From: Rhodococcus sp. RD6.2
GTDB taxonomy: Bacteria > Actinomycetota > Actinomycetes > Mycobacteriales > Mycobacteriaceae
DNA length: 64,000 nt
Assembly: GCF_001040705.1 (NCBI RefSeq)
Contig: NZ_CVQP01000006.1
Location: 425,760-489,759 of the forward strand
Direction of reading: 5' to 3'
Positions 10,032-18,484 of this stretch are shown piece by piece; within the stretch, counting starts at the first letter, position 1; each line of letters begins with the position of its first letter. The translations under genes and the position numbers were made by a program. The notes under the pieces are model-generated. The model saw only the letters and a list, made by a program, of their open reading frames with translations, was not told where the DNA came from and searched no databases.

Positions 10032-10865
10032 ATGACGATCACCCCCGCCGATCTCGGTACCGCACTCGACTCCCTTCGCGCCCGCGTCCCGCTCGTCCAC
10101 TCGCTCACCAATGTCGTGTCGGCGAACTTCCTCACCAACGTCCTTCTCGCCGCGGGCGCCAGCAACGCGCACATCGACAACGCCCACGAGGCAGGCGATT
10201 TCGCCCGCATCGCAGGTGGCGTCCTCGTCAACCTCGGAACCCCCGACGACGGCACCGCGGCCGCGTTCACCGCCGCCGCCGAGTCCGCTCACGATGCGGG
10301 TACCCCGTGGGTGCTGGACCCGGTCGGGGTCGGTGGTCTCGCCTGGCGCAGCGGCCTCGCCCTCGACTTGCTCAAGTACCGGCCGACCGCGATCCGCGGC
10401 AACGCGTCCGAGGTCATCGCGCTCGCCGGGCTCGGCGCCGACACCCGAGGCGTCGACAGCTCCGACGATCCGGCCGCCGCGGTTCCTGCCGCCGTCGCGC
10501 TGTTGCAGCACGCCGAGGTCGTGTCCGCGTCCGGCCCGGTCGACCACCTCGTCGGACGCGACGCGGACGGCACGGTCGTCGGAGTCCGGATCGGCGGCGG
10601 CAGTGCGCTGCTGCCTCGGGTGACGTCCACCGGCTGCTCGCTCGGCGCACTCGTCGCCGCCTACCTGGCCGTCGCGGAGACGCCGCTGATCGGTCTCGCC
10701 GCCGCGCACGCCCACGTCGCGGTCGCGTCGGAGATCGCGGAGGCGAACTCCTCTGGGCCGGGTTCGTTCGCCGTCGCCTACCTCGACGCGCTGTACACCC
10801 TCGACGCCGCCACACTCGCCGAGCGCGTCGTCCTCGACACCTTCGAGGTGGCCGAGAACCGATGA
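10032..10865 (+). CDS. thiM: Hydroxyethylthiazole kinase
   Basis: ThiM phosphorylates 4-methyl-5-(2-hydroxyethyl)thiazole in thiamine salvage. The 277-residue product shows the family's opening VHSLTNVVSANFLTN, the AGD/GGVLVNLGT block, WVLDPVGVGG near residue 94, the GNASEVIALAG motif and the anion-hole TSTGCSLGAL with the catalytic Cys near residue 202. Its stop overlaps the start of the following monooxygenase (ATGA), implying translational coupling. No thiD or thiE partner is present in the window and no TPP riboswitch was found upstream, so control probably comes from the divergent GntR regulator. Confidence 0.94.
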   Translation: MTITPADLGTALDSLRARVPLVHSLTNVVSANFLTNVLLAAGASNAHIDNAHEAGDFARIAGGVLVNLGTPDDGTAAAFTAAAESAHDAGTPWVLDPVGVGGLAWRSGLALDLLKYRPTAIRGNASEVIALAGLGADTRGVDSSDDPAAAVPAAVALLQHAEVVSASGPVDHLVGRDADGTVVGVRIGGGSALLPRVTSTGCSLGALVAAYLAVAETPLIGLAAAHAHVAVASEIAEANSSGPGSFAVAYLDALYTLDAATLAERVVLDTFEVAENR

Positions 10866-11962
10866 GCATCAAGACCTTCTGGTATCTCACGCAGGCCGAC
10901 GGCGACTTCCCGTGGAGCCCGGGTGGGCTCTATCCGGTCGACGGGCAGCGGCAGATCGAGCTCGCGAGAACGATCGACGACGGCGGATTCGACGGCGCAC
11001 TGGTCGCCACGTGGTCCAACGACCCGTTCCTGTCCGCAACCTGGGCGGCCTCGCACACCTCGAGGATGAAGTTCCTCGTCGCGGTGTACGCCAACATGAT
11101 GCCCGCGCGACTGCTCGCCGAGAAGGCGTTGACGTTCGACGCGTTCAGTGGCGGCAGGCTGATGATCAACTCCGTCAACGGCCGCGACAACATCCTCACC
11201 AAGTACGACATGAACGTCGAGCACGACCGGCGGTACGAACTGGGCGAACAGTACTGGGCCGACTTCCGCCGCTACTACCGCGAGGGTACGGAGTCGAACT
11301 TCCCGAACACGCCGCTGCGCGTCGACTCCGCGGACGGACACACGGTCCCACTGTGGGGGACCGGCGACTCGCCTGCGGGACTGGAGAACTCGGGCAAGGT
11401 CCTCGACGCCTACCTGGTGATGTCGCGCGAGACGTCCTTCGTCAAGGAGAAGTTCGACGGGGCCCGCTCCGCCGCGGCCGCCGCGGGCCGCGAGTTCACC
11501 GACTTCGGTGCCCTGTCCGGGGTCATCGTCCGGCCGAACCGCGGCGAGGCGATCGACCGGTTCCGGTCCCTGTTCGAGAAGGCAGGGATCGACCAGATCA
11601 CCGACGTCCTCGACAATGCGGTCCGGCGCCGCACCGGTGGCAAGCACGATCTGGCCACGTTCACGGCCCGTGACGCGCAACGGCAGGGCTGGGTCGACAC
11701 CATCGTCGGCGGCAAGCTTCCCGAACCCGAGGACCTGTACATCGGCGACGGCCTCTACGCGGGTATCACCGCGTGGTCGCCACTCGACATCTTCGGCACC
11801 GGATCGTCGGCGGTGTACTACGTCGGCGACCCCGACGAGATCACCGGTCACGTACACGACCTGCAGGCCCGCACCGGCCTGACGTCCCTGATCCTCGCCG
11901 GCTGGCCGCTGGTCGACGAGGCGAAACAGGTTGCCGAGCACCTGATTCCCCGCCTGGCGTAG
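10862..11962 (+). CDS. LLM-class flavin-dependent monooxygenase, SsuD/SfnG-like
   Basis: A 366-residue luciferase-like TIM-barrel protein resembling alkanesulfonate (SsuD) and dimethylsulfone (SfnG) monooxygenases, which use reduced FMN and oxygen to cleave C-S bonds. Family-like features include the opening FWYLTQADGDFPW, KFLVAVYANMMPARLLAEKA, FSGGRLMINSVNGRD near residue 100 and LWGTGDSPAGLENSGKVLDAYLVMS split across strands 5-6. It overlaps thiM by 4 bases (ATGA), so the two proteins are made together. Substrate is unknown; a sulfur heterocycle or sulfonate would fit the neighbours. The C-terminal loop order is longer than in many LLM enzymes. A related role in other C-S cleavage cannot be excluded. 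Confidence 0.85.
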   Translation: MSIKTFWYLTQADGDFPWSPGGLYPVDGQRQIELARTIDDGGFDGALVATWSNDPFLSATWAASHTSRMKFLVAVYANMMPARLLAEKALTFDAFSGGRLMINSVNGRDNILTKYDMNVEHDRRYELGEQYWADFRRYYREGTESNFPNTPLRVDSADGHTVPLWGTGDSPAGLENSGKVLDAYLVMSRETSFVKEKFDGARSAAAAAGREFTDFGALSGVIVRPNRGEAIDRFRSLFEKAGIDQITDVLDNAVRRRTGGKHDLATFTARDAQRQGWVDTIVGGKLPEPEDLYIGDGLYAGITAWSPLDIFGTGSSAVYYVGDPDEITGHVHDLQARTGLTSLILAGWPLVDEAKQVAEHLIPRLA

Positions 11963-11972
11963 GCGCGTCGCG

Positions 11973-12018
11973 CCCGTGCGTGAGGTCGGTGGCTCTGACC
12001 GCCGATCTCATGCACGGG
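11973..12018. terminator. Bidirectional terminator-like hairpin between the LLM and FadH-like genes
   Basis: Arms 11973-11989 and 12002-12018 pair over 17 positions with two G-U wobbles and a 12-base loop. It lies between two convergent genes and shares a CCCGTGCGTGA core with other convergent-junction hairpins in the window. No U-tract. Confidence 0.6.
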
Positions 12019-12030
12019 TGCCACAGGCGC

Positions 12031-14157
12031 CTACAGTGCCGTCGCGACCTTCCACGCCGAGTGCATGGCGCCCTCGATGTAGTCGACGCTCCCGGCGTCG
12101 CCGACGACGCGGGTGTTCACCCCGGCTCGCGCCAGCTCGTCGGCGAGCGGCGCGGCCGCGGTCACGCCTGCCGCCATCACGACCATGTTCGCGGGCGCCG
12201 ACAGCGACTTTCCGTCGACGGTGAACTCGACCGTCGTGCGGGTGATGCGCTGCACCGTCGCATTCCGGTGGACGGTCACACCCACCTCCCGGGCGTGCTT
12301 GACGGCGGTCCAGCGGCGCGGCATCGCCATCGGGACACCGAGCTGCCCGCCCTCGGCGAGGAGGGTGACGTTGCTGCCGCGTTCGGCGAGGAACTCCGCC
12401 AGTTCGAGTCCGACGAGCGAACCACCGATGACGACGACGTTCCTGCTCATCGGGAGGAACTTGAGGTACTTGCGGCTGAGGTCGCGGATCCTGCCGGGGC
12501 TCTTCGTGATTCCGGTCAGTCCGGCCAGTTTGCCCGCGATGCGGAACAGCAGGGGCTGGTCGGAGACGTCGCCCGATCCGGTCATCAGGGCGCGCATGGT
12601 GTCGCCGGTCTGCACGTGCGGAAGGTTCCCGCCCGGCACACTCGGACGGTCGCGGACCGCGCCGGTCGCCACGACGACCTTGTCCGGGTTCAGGGCACGC
12701 ACCGAGGTGACGGTGGCCTCGGTGGCGACGCGGATCTCGACGCCGAGCCGCGTGACTTCGCCCGTCAGCCAGTTCAGCAGTCGCTCGTTGTCCGGCGTGG
12801 TGAGGGTCGAGAACCACAGGGTGCCGCCGATGCGGTCGGACTTCTCCAGCACCGTGACGCGGTGGCCGCGTTCGGCGGCGACACGGGCCGATTCGAGACC
12901 GCCCGGGCCGGAGCCCACGACGACGACGTGCTTGCGGGCCTTCACCGCGGGGAACGGCAGGAGCTTCTCGTTGCCGAGCGTCGGGTTGACCGCGCAGAGC
13001 GGGGTCGCGTCCCAGAAGTTCTCCTGGACACAGACGTAGCAGTTGATGCAGGGGCGGACCTGCTCGGAGCGTCCCGCCTTGAGCTTGTTCACCAGGCCGG
13101 GATCGGCCAGGAGCTGACGACCCATCGCGACGAAATCGGTTCGGCCGTCGGCGATCATCTCCTCGCCGACCTCGGGGAGCATGCGGCCGACGGTGATGAC
13201 GGGAATCGAGACCGCACGCTTGATGGCCGACGCGTTGTCGGTGTAGTAGCCGACCGTGTTCGGCAACGGCCCGTCGGTGAAGTTCGCGAAAGCGTTGAGC
13301 GCGGTGCCGGTGACGTGAATGGCGTCCGCACCAGCCTTTTCGAAAAGCTCTGCTGCAGCTACCGACTCGTCGCTGCTCAAGCCGTCGGACTCCCCGTACT
13401 CCTGCCCCGCGAGCCGCACGATCACGGCGAGGCCGTCGCCGACGGCGTCCTTGACCGCGCGGATCACCTCGCACGTCAGGCGTGCCCGGTTCTCCAGCGC
13501 ACCGCCGTACTCGTCGGTGCGCTGGTTCGAATAGCGGCTCAGGAACGTGCCGAGCACGTAGTTGTGGGCGCAGTGGATCTCGACGGCGTCGCCACCGGCC
13601 GTCTGCACGCGCACCGCCGCTTCGGCGAACATGCGAACCAACCAGTCGAGGTCCTCCTGGGTGGCCTCGTGGTAGGTGGCCCGCTTGCCCTCCTGGATGG
13701 CGGCCATCTTCCCGAGCTCCTCGGGAGTGCAGTCGAGCATTGCGCTCATGTCACCCGGAGGCTTCGGCATCGAGGGCACCAGCTGAGGGCGACCGTCGAG
13801 GGTGTCGATCCGTGCCACCTTGCCGTGGTGCGTCATCTGCACGCAGAGCTTGCTGCCCGCGGCGTGCACGGCGTCGGCGAGCGCCTTGAGGCCGGGAATG
13901 AACCGGTCCTCGGACAGGCCCGGCTCCTTCCGGCTGGTGCATCCGATCGGGTAGGCGACCGCGCAGCACCCCGTGATGATCAGTCCGGTACCGCCCTCGG
14001 CGCGGGCGACGAAATGGTCGATGTCGCCCTGGTGGATCTCGCCGTCCTCGCAGAGGTTCATGTCCATCGCGGGCAACACGACCCGGTTGGGGAGGGTCAT
14101 CGGCCCGATGGTGCCGGGAGCGAGGAGATGCGGAAACGTCTGCTGTCGGATCGTCAC
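12031..14157 (-). CDS. FadH-type NADH:flavin oxidoreductase / 2,4-dienoyl-CoA reductase family protein
   Basis: A 708-residue enzyme with the layout of the Old Yellow Enzyme/FadH iron-sulfur flavoproteins. Residues 1-345 form the FMN TIM barrel (CAHNYVLGTFLS, GRQLLADPGL). A CxxCxxC-N11-C cluster (CINCYVC, then Cys of LCAVNP) near residues 367-385 should hold a 4Fe-4S centre. The C-terminal half carries two dinucleotide folds (VVVVGSGPGGLESA and VVVIGGSLVGLELAE) for FAD and NAD(P)H. Relatives include dienoyl-CoA, 2-enoate, trimethylamine and other reductases, so the substrate is undecided. The GTG at 14157 lacks a clear ribosome site. It stands alone, convergent with the preceding operon. Confidence 0.85.
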   Translation of the reverse strand: MTIRQQTFPHLLAPGTIGPMTLPNRVVLPAMDMNLCEDGEIHQGDIDHFVARAEGGTGLIITGCCAVAYPIGCTSRKEPGLSEDRFIPGLKALADAVHAAGSKLCVQMTHHGKVARIDTLDGRPQLVPSMPKPPGDMSAMLDCTPEELGKMAAIQEGKRATYHEATQEDLDWLVRMFAEAAVRVQTAGGDAVEIHCAHNYVLGTFLSRYSNQRTDEYGGALENRARLTCEVIRAVKDAVGDGLAVIVRLAGQEYGESDGLSSDESVAAAELFEKAGADAIHVTGTALNAFANFTDGPLPNTVGYYTDNASAIKRAVSIPVITVGRMLPEVGEEMIADGRTDFVAMGRQLLADPGLVNKLKAGRSEQVRPCINCYVCVQENFWDATPLCAVNPTLGNEKLLPFPAVKARKHVVVVGSGPGGLESARVAAERGHRVTVLEKSDRIGGTLWFSTLTTPDNERLLNWLTGEVTRLGVEIRVATEATVTSVRALNPDKVVVATGAVRDRPSVPGGNLPHVQTGDTMRALMTGSGDVSDQPLLFRIAGKLAGLTGITKSPGRIRDLSRKYLKFLPMSRNVVVIGGSLVGLELAEFLAERGSNVTLLAEGGQLGVPMAMPRRWTAVKHAREVGVTVHRNATVQRITRTTVEFTVDGKSLSAPANMVVMAAGVTAAAPLADELARAGVNTRVVGDAGSVDYIEGAMHSAWKVATAL

Positions 14158-14308
14158 CGTCGGAAGCTACGTCGCGCCCGTCCACCGCGTTGCGACCTTC
14201 TCGCTGAACGGGACCGAATCGTGAGCAGCGTCCCGGCGGTTGCCGTGGTTCCCTCGCTGTTCCGCCGGTTCGGACATGGGGTCGACGCTCGACGCGATAT
14301 AAGGGTGC

Positions 14309-15376
14309 GTGCCGACAACTTCTGCCAGACACGCGACCGGGATCCGAACAGATACGCGCAACCGGTGGGGACGACGAATCGGGTGGCTGGCGGTGGCGGC
14401 GCTGTGTCCGCTGATCGGAGTTCCAGCCGCGACGGGCCTCGCCAACGCCACTGCACCCGAGCCGAGCGCGACCGTGCCGGCCGAGTCGGGAACGCTGCGG
14501 GCAATGACCTACAACATCGCGGGACTGCCGGAGCTCCTGTCGAGCGCGGAGACGGACCGGCAGACGAGCACGACGACGATCGGCGCAGGACTGAATTCGT
14601 ACGATCTCGTGAACGTGCAGGAGGACTTCAACTATCACGCCGCCCTGTACTCGACGGCGGTACACCCGTATCGGACACCGACCAGTGGCGGCGCCGGCAT
14701 CGGCAGCGGACTGAACACCCTGTCCGCCTTTCCACTGGAGGGGCCGGAGCGGGTGACCTGGGAGCGCTGCTGGATCGGCACGGGGGACTGCCTGACGCCC
14801 AAGGGCTTCACCTTCACTCGGGTTCGTCCGGCCGACGGTCTCGTCATCGACGTGTACAACCTGCACACCGATGCCGGCTCCGAGCCCAACGACCTGACCG
14901 CCCGCGCGGCCAATCTGGATCAGCTCACTCGATTCATCGCCGCTCGGTCGTCGGGCAACGCGGTGATCGTCATGGGAGACACCAACAGCCGGTACACCCG
15001 AGCGGGGGACGAGATCGCCGAGTTCGTCGCGGCGAACAACCTCCGTGATCCGTGGGTGGACCTGGTCCGGAACGGCGACGTCCCGGTCAAGGGTGAACCC
15101 GCGCTCTCCTGCGCCGAGACCAGCCCGACCGACGACTGCGAGATCGTGGACAAGGTGCTCTACCGCAGCGGCGACCGGGTGAGCCTCGAGGCGACCGGCT
15201 ACCGCAACGACCACTCCCGCTTCGCCGCCGCCGACGGCACGCCGCTGTCGGATCACTTCCCGATCGCGGTCGACCTCGACTGGTCCTGTGCCGGCGACTG
15301 CGTCGACGACATGGACGATCCGCTGCGGTCCGACGGTGTCGGCTCGGTGGACCGGGGCGGCTCGTTGGGCCGGTGA
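14309..15376 (+). CDS. Secreted endonuclease/exonuclease/phosphatase (EEP) family phosphodiesterase, sphingomyelinase-like
   Basis: A 355-residue exported member of the EEP superfamily, which hydrolyses phosphodiesters with a divalent metal. A long basic leader (about 47 residues, hydrophobic core GWLAVAALCPLIGVP) precedes the mature enzyme. Catalytic motifs are in the usual order: MTYNIAG, NVQED (metal Glu), VYNLHTDA (His), GDTNSR near residue 224 (Asp/Asn) and LSDHFPI near residue 314. Two cysteine pairs are consistent with an exported protein. Closest general pattern is bacterial sphingomyelinase or lipid phosphodiesterase rather than DNase, but the substrate is not proven. GTG at 14309 is used; its ribosome site (AAGGG) is close. 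Confidence 0.82.
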   Translation: MPTTSARHATGIRTDTRNRWGRRIGWLAVAALCPLIGVPAATGLANATAPEPSATVPAESGTLRAMTYNIAGLPELLSSAETDRQTSTTTIGAGLNSYDLVNVQEDFNYHAALYSTAVHPYRTPTSGGAGIGSGLNTLSAFPLEGPERVTWERCWIGTGDCLTPKGFTFTRVRPADGLVIDVYNLHTDAGSEPNDLTARAANLDQLTRFIAARSSGNAVIVMGDTNSRYTRAGDEIAEFVAANNLRDPWVDLVRNGDVPVKGEPALSCAETSPTDDCEIVDKVLYRSGDRVSLEATGYRNDHSRFAAADGTPLSDHFPIAVDLDWSCAGDCVDDMDDPLRSDGVGSVDRGGSLGR

Positions 15377-15418
15377 TGCCGCGGCGGGCCGACTCGGGGG
15401 CGCCTCGGATCCCGCCTG

Positions 15419-16441
15419 TCAGTGGTCCGTCGACACGCGGGGCGGATCGGAGAGTCGCGTCGTCTCCACTGCGCATCGCAGGGCATCGACGCTGTCGAGG
15501 TCGTGCTCGATCGCGGCGCGGGCCAGCGCGGTGCGATTGGGCACCTGGACCTTGCCCAACGCCGACTCGACGTGGCTGCGCGCGGTGCGAACCGAGATGC
15601 CGAGCGCTTCGGAGATCTGTTCGTTCGACCAGCCTCGGGCCACCAGACCGACGACGTCGAGTTCTCGCGCGGTGAGACCCCCGACGATGTCGGCTCGACC
15701 GATCCGAATCAGTGCGGCGCCGGATCGGACGACGAGACGAATGTGCCGCCACCGTCCGTCGGTACCCCGCCGGCGAAGGCCGGCGCGTCCTGTTCCGTCG
15801 GCCACGGTCAGGCGAGCCAGCCGGCGCAGATCCGTGCTCGACAACCCCGTGGAGTCCAGCGCGCCGATCCGGACGTCGACCGAATCTCCCCTCACCCAGG
15901 CGACGAGATCGGCAGGAGGGTCGCCGGCCGATGCCCCCGGATCGATCAGTCCGGCGATCTCGTGCGACAGCATCGTCAGCGCCAGGCGCGCGTCGTCGTC
16001 GAGCGGTCGCGCATGGGTCGAGCTCATCGCGACGAAGCCGGGGCGCACCACACCACCCGAGTCGACGGCCAACGGCAACGTCAATCCTTCGTGAAATCCG
16101 TTCGGCTGCAGCGCTTGTCTGAACGTCCGAGTCGAATGAAAGTCGAAGGGGAGGTCGATGAACCTCATCGCGGAGGGGTGCCGCAGGGCGTAGTCGTGTC
16201 CGGGACAGCTGTGGGCGTAGGTCGTGGCGATGAACTCCATGACATCGCGCGGATAGTCGAGGTTGACGAGCACCGGCTGACCGCGATCACCGGCGTCGAC
16301 ACCGGCTCCCACGAGGGCCGCGCAGTCGAAACCCAATCCGTCGCGTGCTGTCCGGATGGGGAGATCGACCGGCGCGTCACCGCGCGCTGCCGCGCGCACC
16401 TCGGCTGCGAAACGGCTCCACCACTCGATGCTGTTACCCAC
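15419..16441 (-). CDS. LuxR-family transcriptional regulator with N-terminal sensor domain
   Basis: A 340-residue regulator. The C-terminal 65 residues are a LuxR helix-turn-helix: LTARELDVVGLVARGWSNEQ opens it, followed by ISEALGISVRTARSHVES and the closing helix. The N-terminal about 200 residues have a GAF-like pattern (repeated beta strands, ISSTHARPLDDD-like C-terminal helix) but no phospho-acceptor receiver signature. The GTG at 16441 follows GGGAGGTGA; the frame remains open upstream to 16579 but that part overlaps the opposite gene's leader. It is divergent from the amidase gene, which is the likely target. The ligand is unknown. Confidence 0.83.
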   Translation of the reverse strand: MGNSIEWWSRFAAEVRAAARGDAPVDLPIRTARDGLGFDCAALVGAGVDAGDRGQPVLVNLDYPRDVMEFIATTYAHSCPGHDYALRHPSAMRFIDLPFDFHSTRTFRQALQPNGFHEGLTLPLAVDSGGVVRPGFVAMSSTHARPLDDDARLALTMLSHEIAGLIDPGASAGDPPADLVAWVRGDSVDVRIGALDSTGLSSTDLRRLARLTVADGTGRAGLRRRGTDGRWRHIRLVVRSGAALIRIGRADIVGGLTARELDVVGLVARGWSNEQISEALGISVRTARSHVESALGKVQVPNRTALARAAIEHDLDSVDALRCAVETTRLSDPPRVSTDH

Positions 16442-16480
16442 GTCACCTCCCGAGTTGGCCGAAGTGTACCCGCGCCATGC

Positions 16481-16500
16481 CATCGGCCTTTCGGCCGATG
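16481..16500. promoter_or_regulatory. Inverted repeat in the LuxR-amidase divergent promoter region
   Basis: CATCGGCC and GGCCGATG are separated by TTTC in the 140-base space between the two divergent genes. It could be an operator for the LuxR protein or a leader hairpin of the amidase transcript. No functional evidence beyond position. Confidence 0.35.
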
Positions 16501-16581
16501 TGTCCTGCGCCACAATCGCGCACCATCGGTGGCGCCATCCCGAGTGGGGTGGTCCCACCACGAGATGGAGGAGAGTCATCC

Positions 16582-18015
16582 GTGAACATCGATGAATACG
16601 CAGCCCTCGACGCGACGGGCATGGCCGAGGTGATTGCTTCCGGCGACGTCACTGCCGACGAGGTCGCGGCTGTCGCCACGAAGGCGCTCGCCGACGTCGA
16701 CACCAAGCTCAACGCCGTGGCGACGGGGCCCTTCGAGAAGCCCCTGGACTACGCCGGAGACGGTCGATTCGCCGGTGTGCCGTTCGTGATCAAGGATCTG
16801 GTGTGTCACGCCGAGGGCGTACCGACGCGGATGGGCACCCGCATGCTCGGCGACGGGATCCGTCCTCCCGCCGACACCCATCTGATGGAGCGCTTCCGCG
16901 CCGCCGGCCTCGCCACGCTCGCAGTCTCGACCACGCCCGAGTTCGGTTTCAACGCCAACACCGAAGCCCTCGCCTACGGTTCGACGCGGAATCCGTGGAA
17001 CCTCGACTACAGCGCGGGAGGATCGAGCGGCGGCTCCGCAGCACTCGTCGCGGCGGGGGCGATCCCGGTCGCTCACGCCAATGACGGCGGCGGTTCGATC
17101 CGCATTCCCGCAGCCTGCAACGGGCTGATCGGCCTCAAGCCCAGCCGTGGTCGTGTGCCGCTGGGACCCGACCTCGGTGATGCGTTGAGCGGGTTCGCGA
17201 TGGAGTTCGCGGTGACCCGCTCGGTCCGCGACACCGCCGCGCTGCTGGACGAGGTGGCGGTGAGCTACCCCGGCGACCGCTTCGTCATCGCTCCGCCCAG
17301 TCGCCCGTGGGCAGACGAGGTCGGTGTCGACCCCGGCCGGCTGCGGATCGCCGTCCACACCGAGTCGTGGGCGGGCACCCACGTCGATCCCGAGGTCGCC
17401 GCCGCCGTGGACTCGGTGGCGGCCACTCTCGAAGCAGCGGGTCACCACGTCGAGCGCGGCACGCCGGTCTTCGACTGGCAGCAACTGCTCGATGCCCACG
17501 TCGTGATCTGGTCCGCATTCCTGGCCGAGTCGGTCGCCGGTGTCGAGGCCATGACCGGCGTTCTCGCCGGCCCCGACAACCTCGAACGAACCACCTGGGA
17601 ATGCGTCCAGTTCGGTCGTCGGGTCACCGCGGTGGAACTGGGCATGGCCAACCTGACGATCAACACGGTGTCGCGTGAGGTGGGCCGGTTCTTCACCGAA
17701 TACGACGTGTTGCTGACCCCGACGACCAACTCACCTTCGGTCCCGCTGGGTCAGCTGGATGCGAACGCCGATCTGACCGCCGCGGAGTGGACCCGGCAGA
17801 TCTTCGACACCTGCTCGTTCACGCCGCTGTTCAATGCGACCGGCACCCCGGCGATCAGCCTGCCGCTCGCACAGTCGGCGCAGGGCCTGCCGATCGGCGT
17901 CCAGTTCGCAGGACCCATGTGTTCGGAGGCAATGCTGCTGCGCGTTGCGGCGCAGCTCGAGAAGGCGCTGCCGTGGGCCGATCGACGTCCCGGAGTCCAC
18001 GTGACCACGCTCTGA
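16582..18015 (+). CDS. Amidase (amidase-signature family)
   Basis: A 477-residue amidase-signature hydrolase that should cleave a carboxamide to acid and ammonia. The Ser-cisSer-Lys triad can be placed: Lys71 (PFVIKDLV), cis-Ser148 (GGSSGGS) and nucleophile Ser172 (NDGGGSIRIP); the 24-residue gap between the serines is the family value. The GTG at 16582 follows GGAGGAGAG; the frame is open further upstream without a good site. It lacks the partner genes of GatCAB and so is a stand-alone catabolic or detoxifying amidase. The divergent LuxR regulator probably controls it. A perfect hairpin starts 22 bases after the stop. Confidence 0.9.
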   Translation: MNIDEYAALDATGMAEVIASGDVTADEVAAVATKALADVDTKLNAVATGPFEKPLDYAGDGRFAGVPFVIKDLVCHAEGVPTRMGTRMLGDGIRPPADTHLMERFRAAGLATLAVSTTPEFGFNANTEALAYGSTRNPWNLDYSAGGSSGGSAALVAAGAIPVAHANDGGGSIRIPAACNGLIGLKPSRGRVPLGPDLGDALSGFAMEFAVTRSVRDTAALLDEVAVSYPGDRFVIAPPSRPWADEVGVDPGRLRIAVHTESWAGTHVDPEVAAAVDSVAATLEAAGHHVERGTPVFDWQQLLDAHVVIWSAFLAESVAGVEAMTGVLAGPDNLERTTWECVQFGRRVTAVELGMANLTINTVSREVGRFFTEYDVLLTPTTNSPSVPLGQLDANADLTAAEWTRQIFDTCSFTPLFNATGTPAISLPLAQSAQGLPIGVQFAGPMCSEAMLLRVAAQLEKALPWADRRPGVHVTTL

Positions 18016-18037
18016 CCCCTACAACGCAGATGAGTCA

Positions 18038-18074
18038 GCCCGTCCGGCGATCATTCGGTGATCGCCGGACGGGC
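18038..18074. terminator. Perfect hairpin downstream of the amidase gene
   Basis: Arms 18038-18053 and 18059-18074 are exact complements (16 bp) around the loop TTCGG. It is the likely terminator of the amidase transcript, without a U-tract as is common in actinobacteria. Its right arm runs into the excisionase-like fragment, so it may mark the left edge of the mobile-element scar. Confidence 0.65.
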
Positions 18075-18264
18075 CTGGGACCTCCGCCAACTGCGTGCAA
18101 GGAAGCTCCCCGGCCACAGAATCGGGCGTCAGTGGCGACTGACCGAATCCGACCTAGAGGGCGCCCTCGACCTCACCGCCGTACCCGCCGCGCCCCGCAA
18201 CATCGACCCGGCCGGCGCAACGCCCACCACCCGCCGACGCGCCAACAGGCGCTTGGGCAGATAG
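18058..18264 (+). pseudogene. Truncated excisionase-like DNA-binding fragment
   Basis: The reading frame encodes 68 residues whose first half (WDLRQLRARKLPGHRIGRQW, then RLTESDLEGAL) matches the second half of MerR/Xis-type excisionase domains: recognition turn, the PG-x-IGR-W-R wing and a final helix. The first helices of such domains are missing, replaced by the hairpin arm. The rest is a basic tail. With the integrase fragment 1.3 kb downstream it reads as a decayed integrative element. Whether the short product is made is unknown. From 18265 to 18426 no recognisable gene is seen. Confidence 0.5.
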
Positions 18265-18426
18265 GCGATCCCGCTCACCGTGGCGATCGAGCCTCGCGGA
18301 CTTGGTCGTCATCGTCAGACGATTGGCGCAATGCTCAGGTCGCGTCTGAACTCAGCCGGCCGAACAGTTCATCGGCGACGCGGGAGCTGCAGATGATGCG
18401 CGAGTGGTGACGGGCCCGGCAAGGCG

Positions 18427-18468
18427 AAGTCCCCACCCTTGGGGTCAACGCGTCAAGGGTGGGGACTT
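18427..18468. terminator. Terminator-like hairpin after the serine protease gene
   Basis: Arms 18427-18441 and 18454-18468 are exact 15-bp complements with a 12-base loop, ending 17 bases from the stop of the leftward protease gene. It would end that transcript. Confidence 0.65.
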
Positions 18469-18484
18469 TCGGTGTCTCGGGAGA

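Noticed and set aside
11773-15048. A 1091-codon open frame on the plus strand
   Set aside because: It is antisense to the FadH-type gene, overlaps the LLM and EEP genes, is rich in Arg/Gly/Ala/Asp shadow sequence and has no domain; long shadow frames are expected at this GC content.
16434-16450. GlnR-like GTAAC at the LuxR start
   Set aside because: The second half-site is a poor match and the sequence is inside the coding start.
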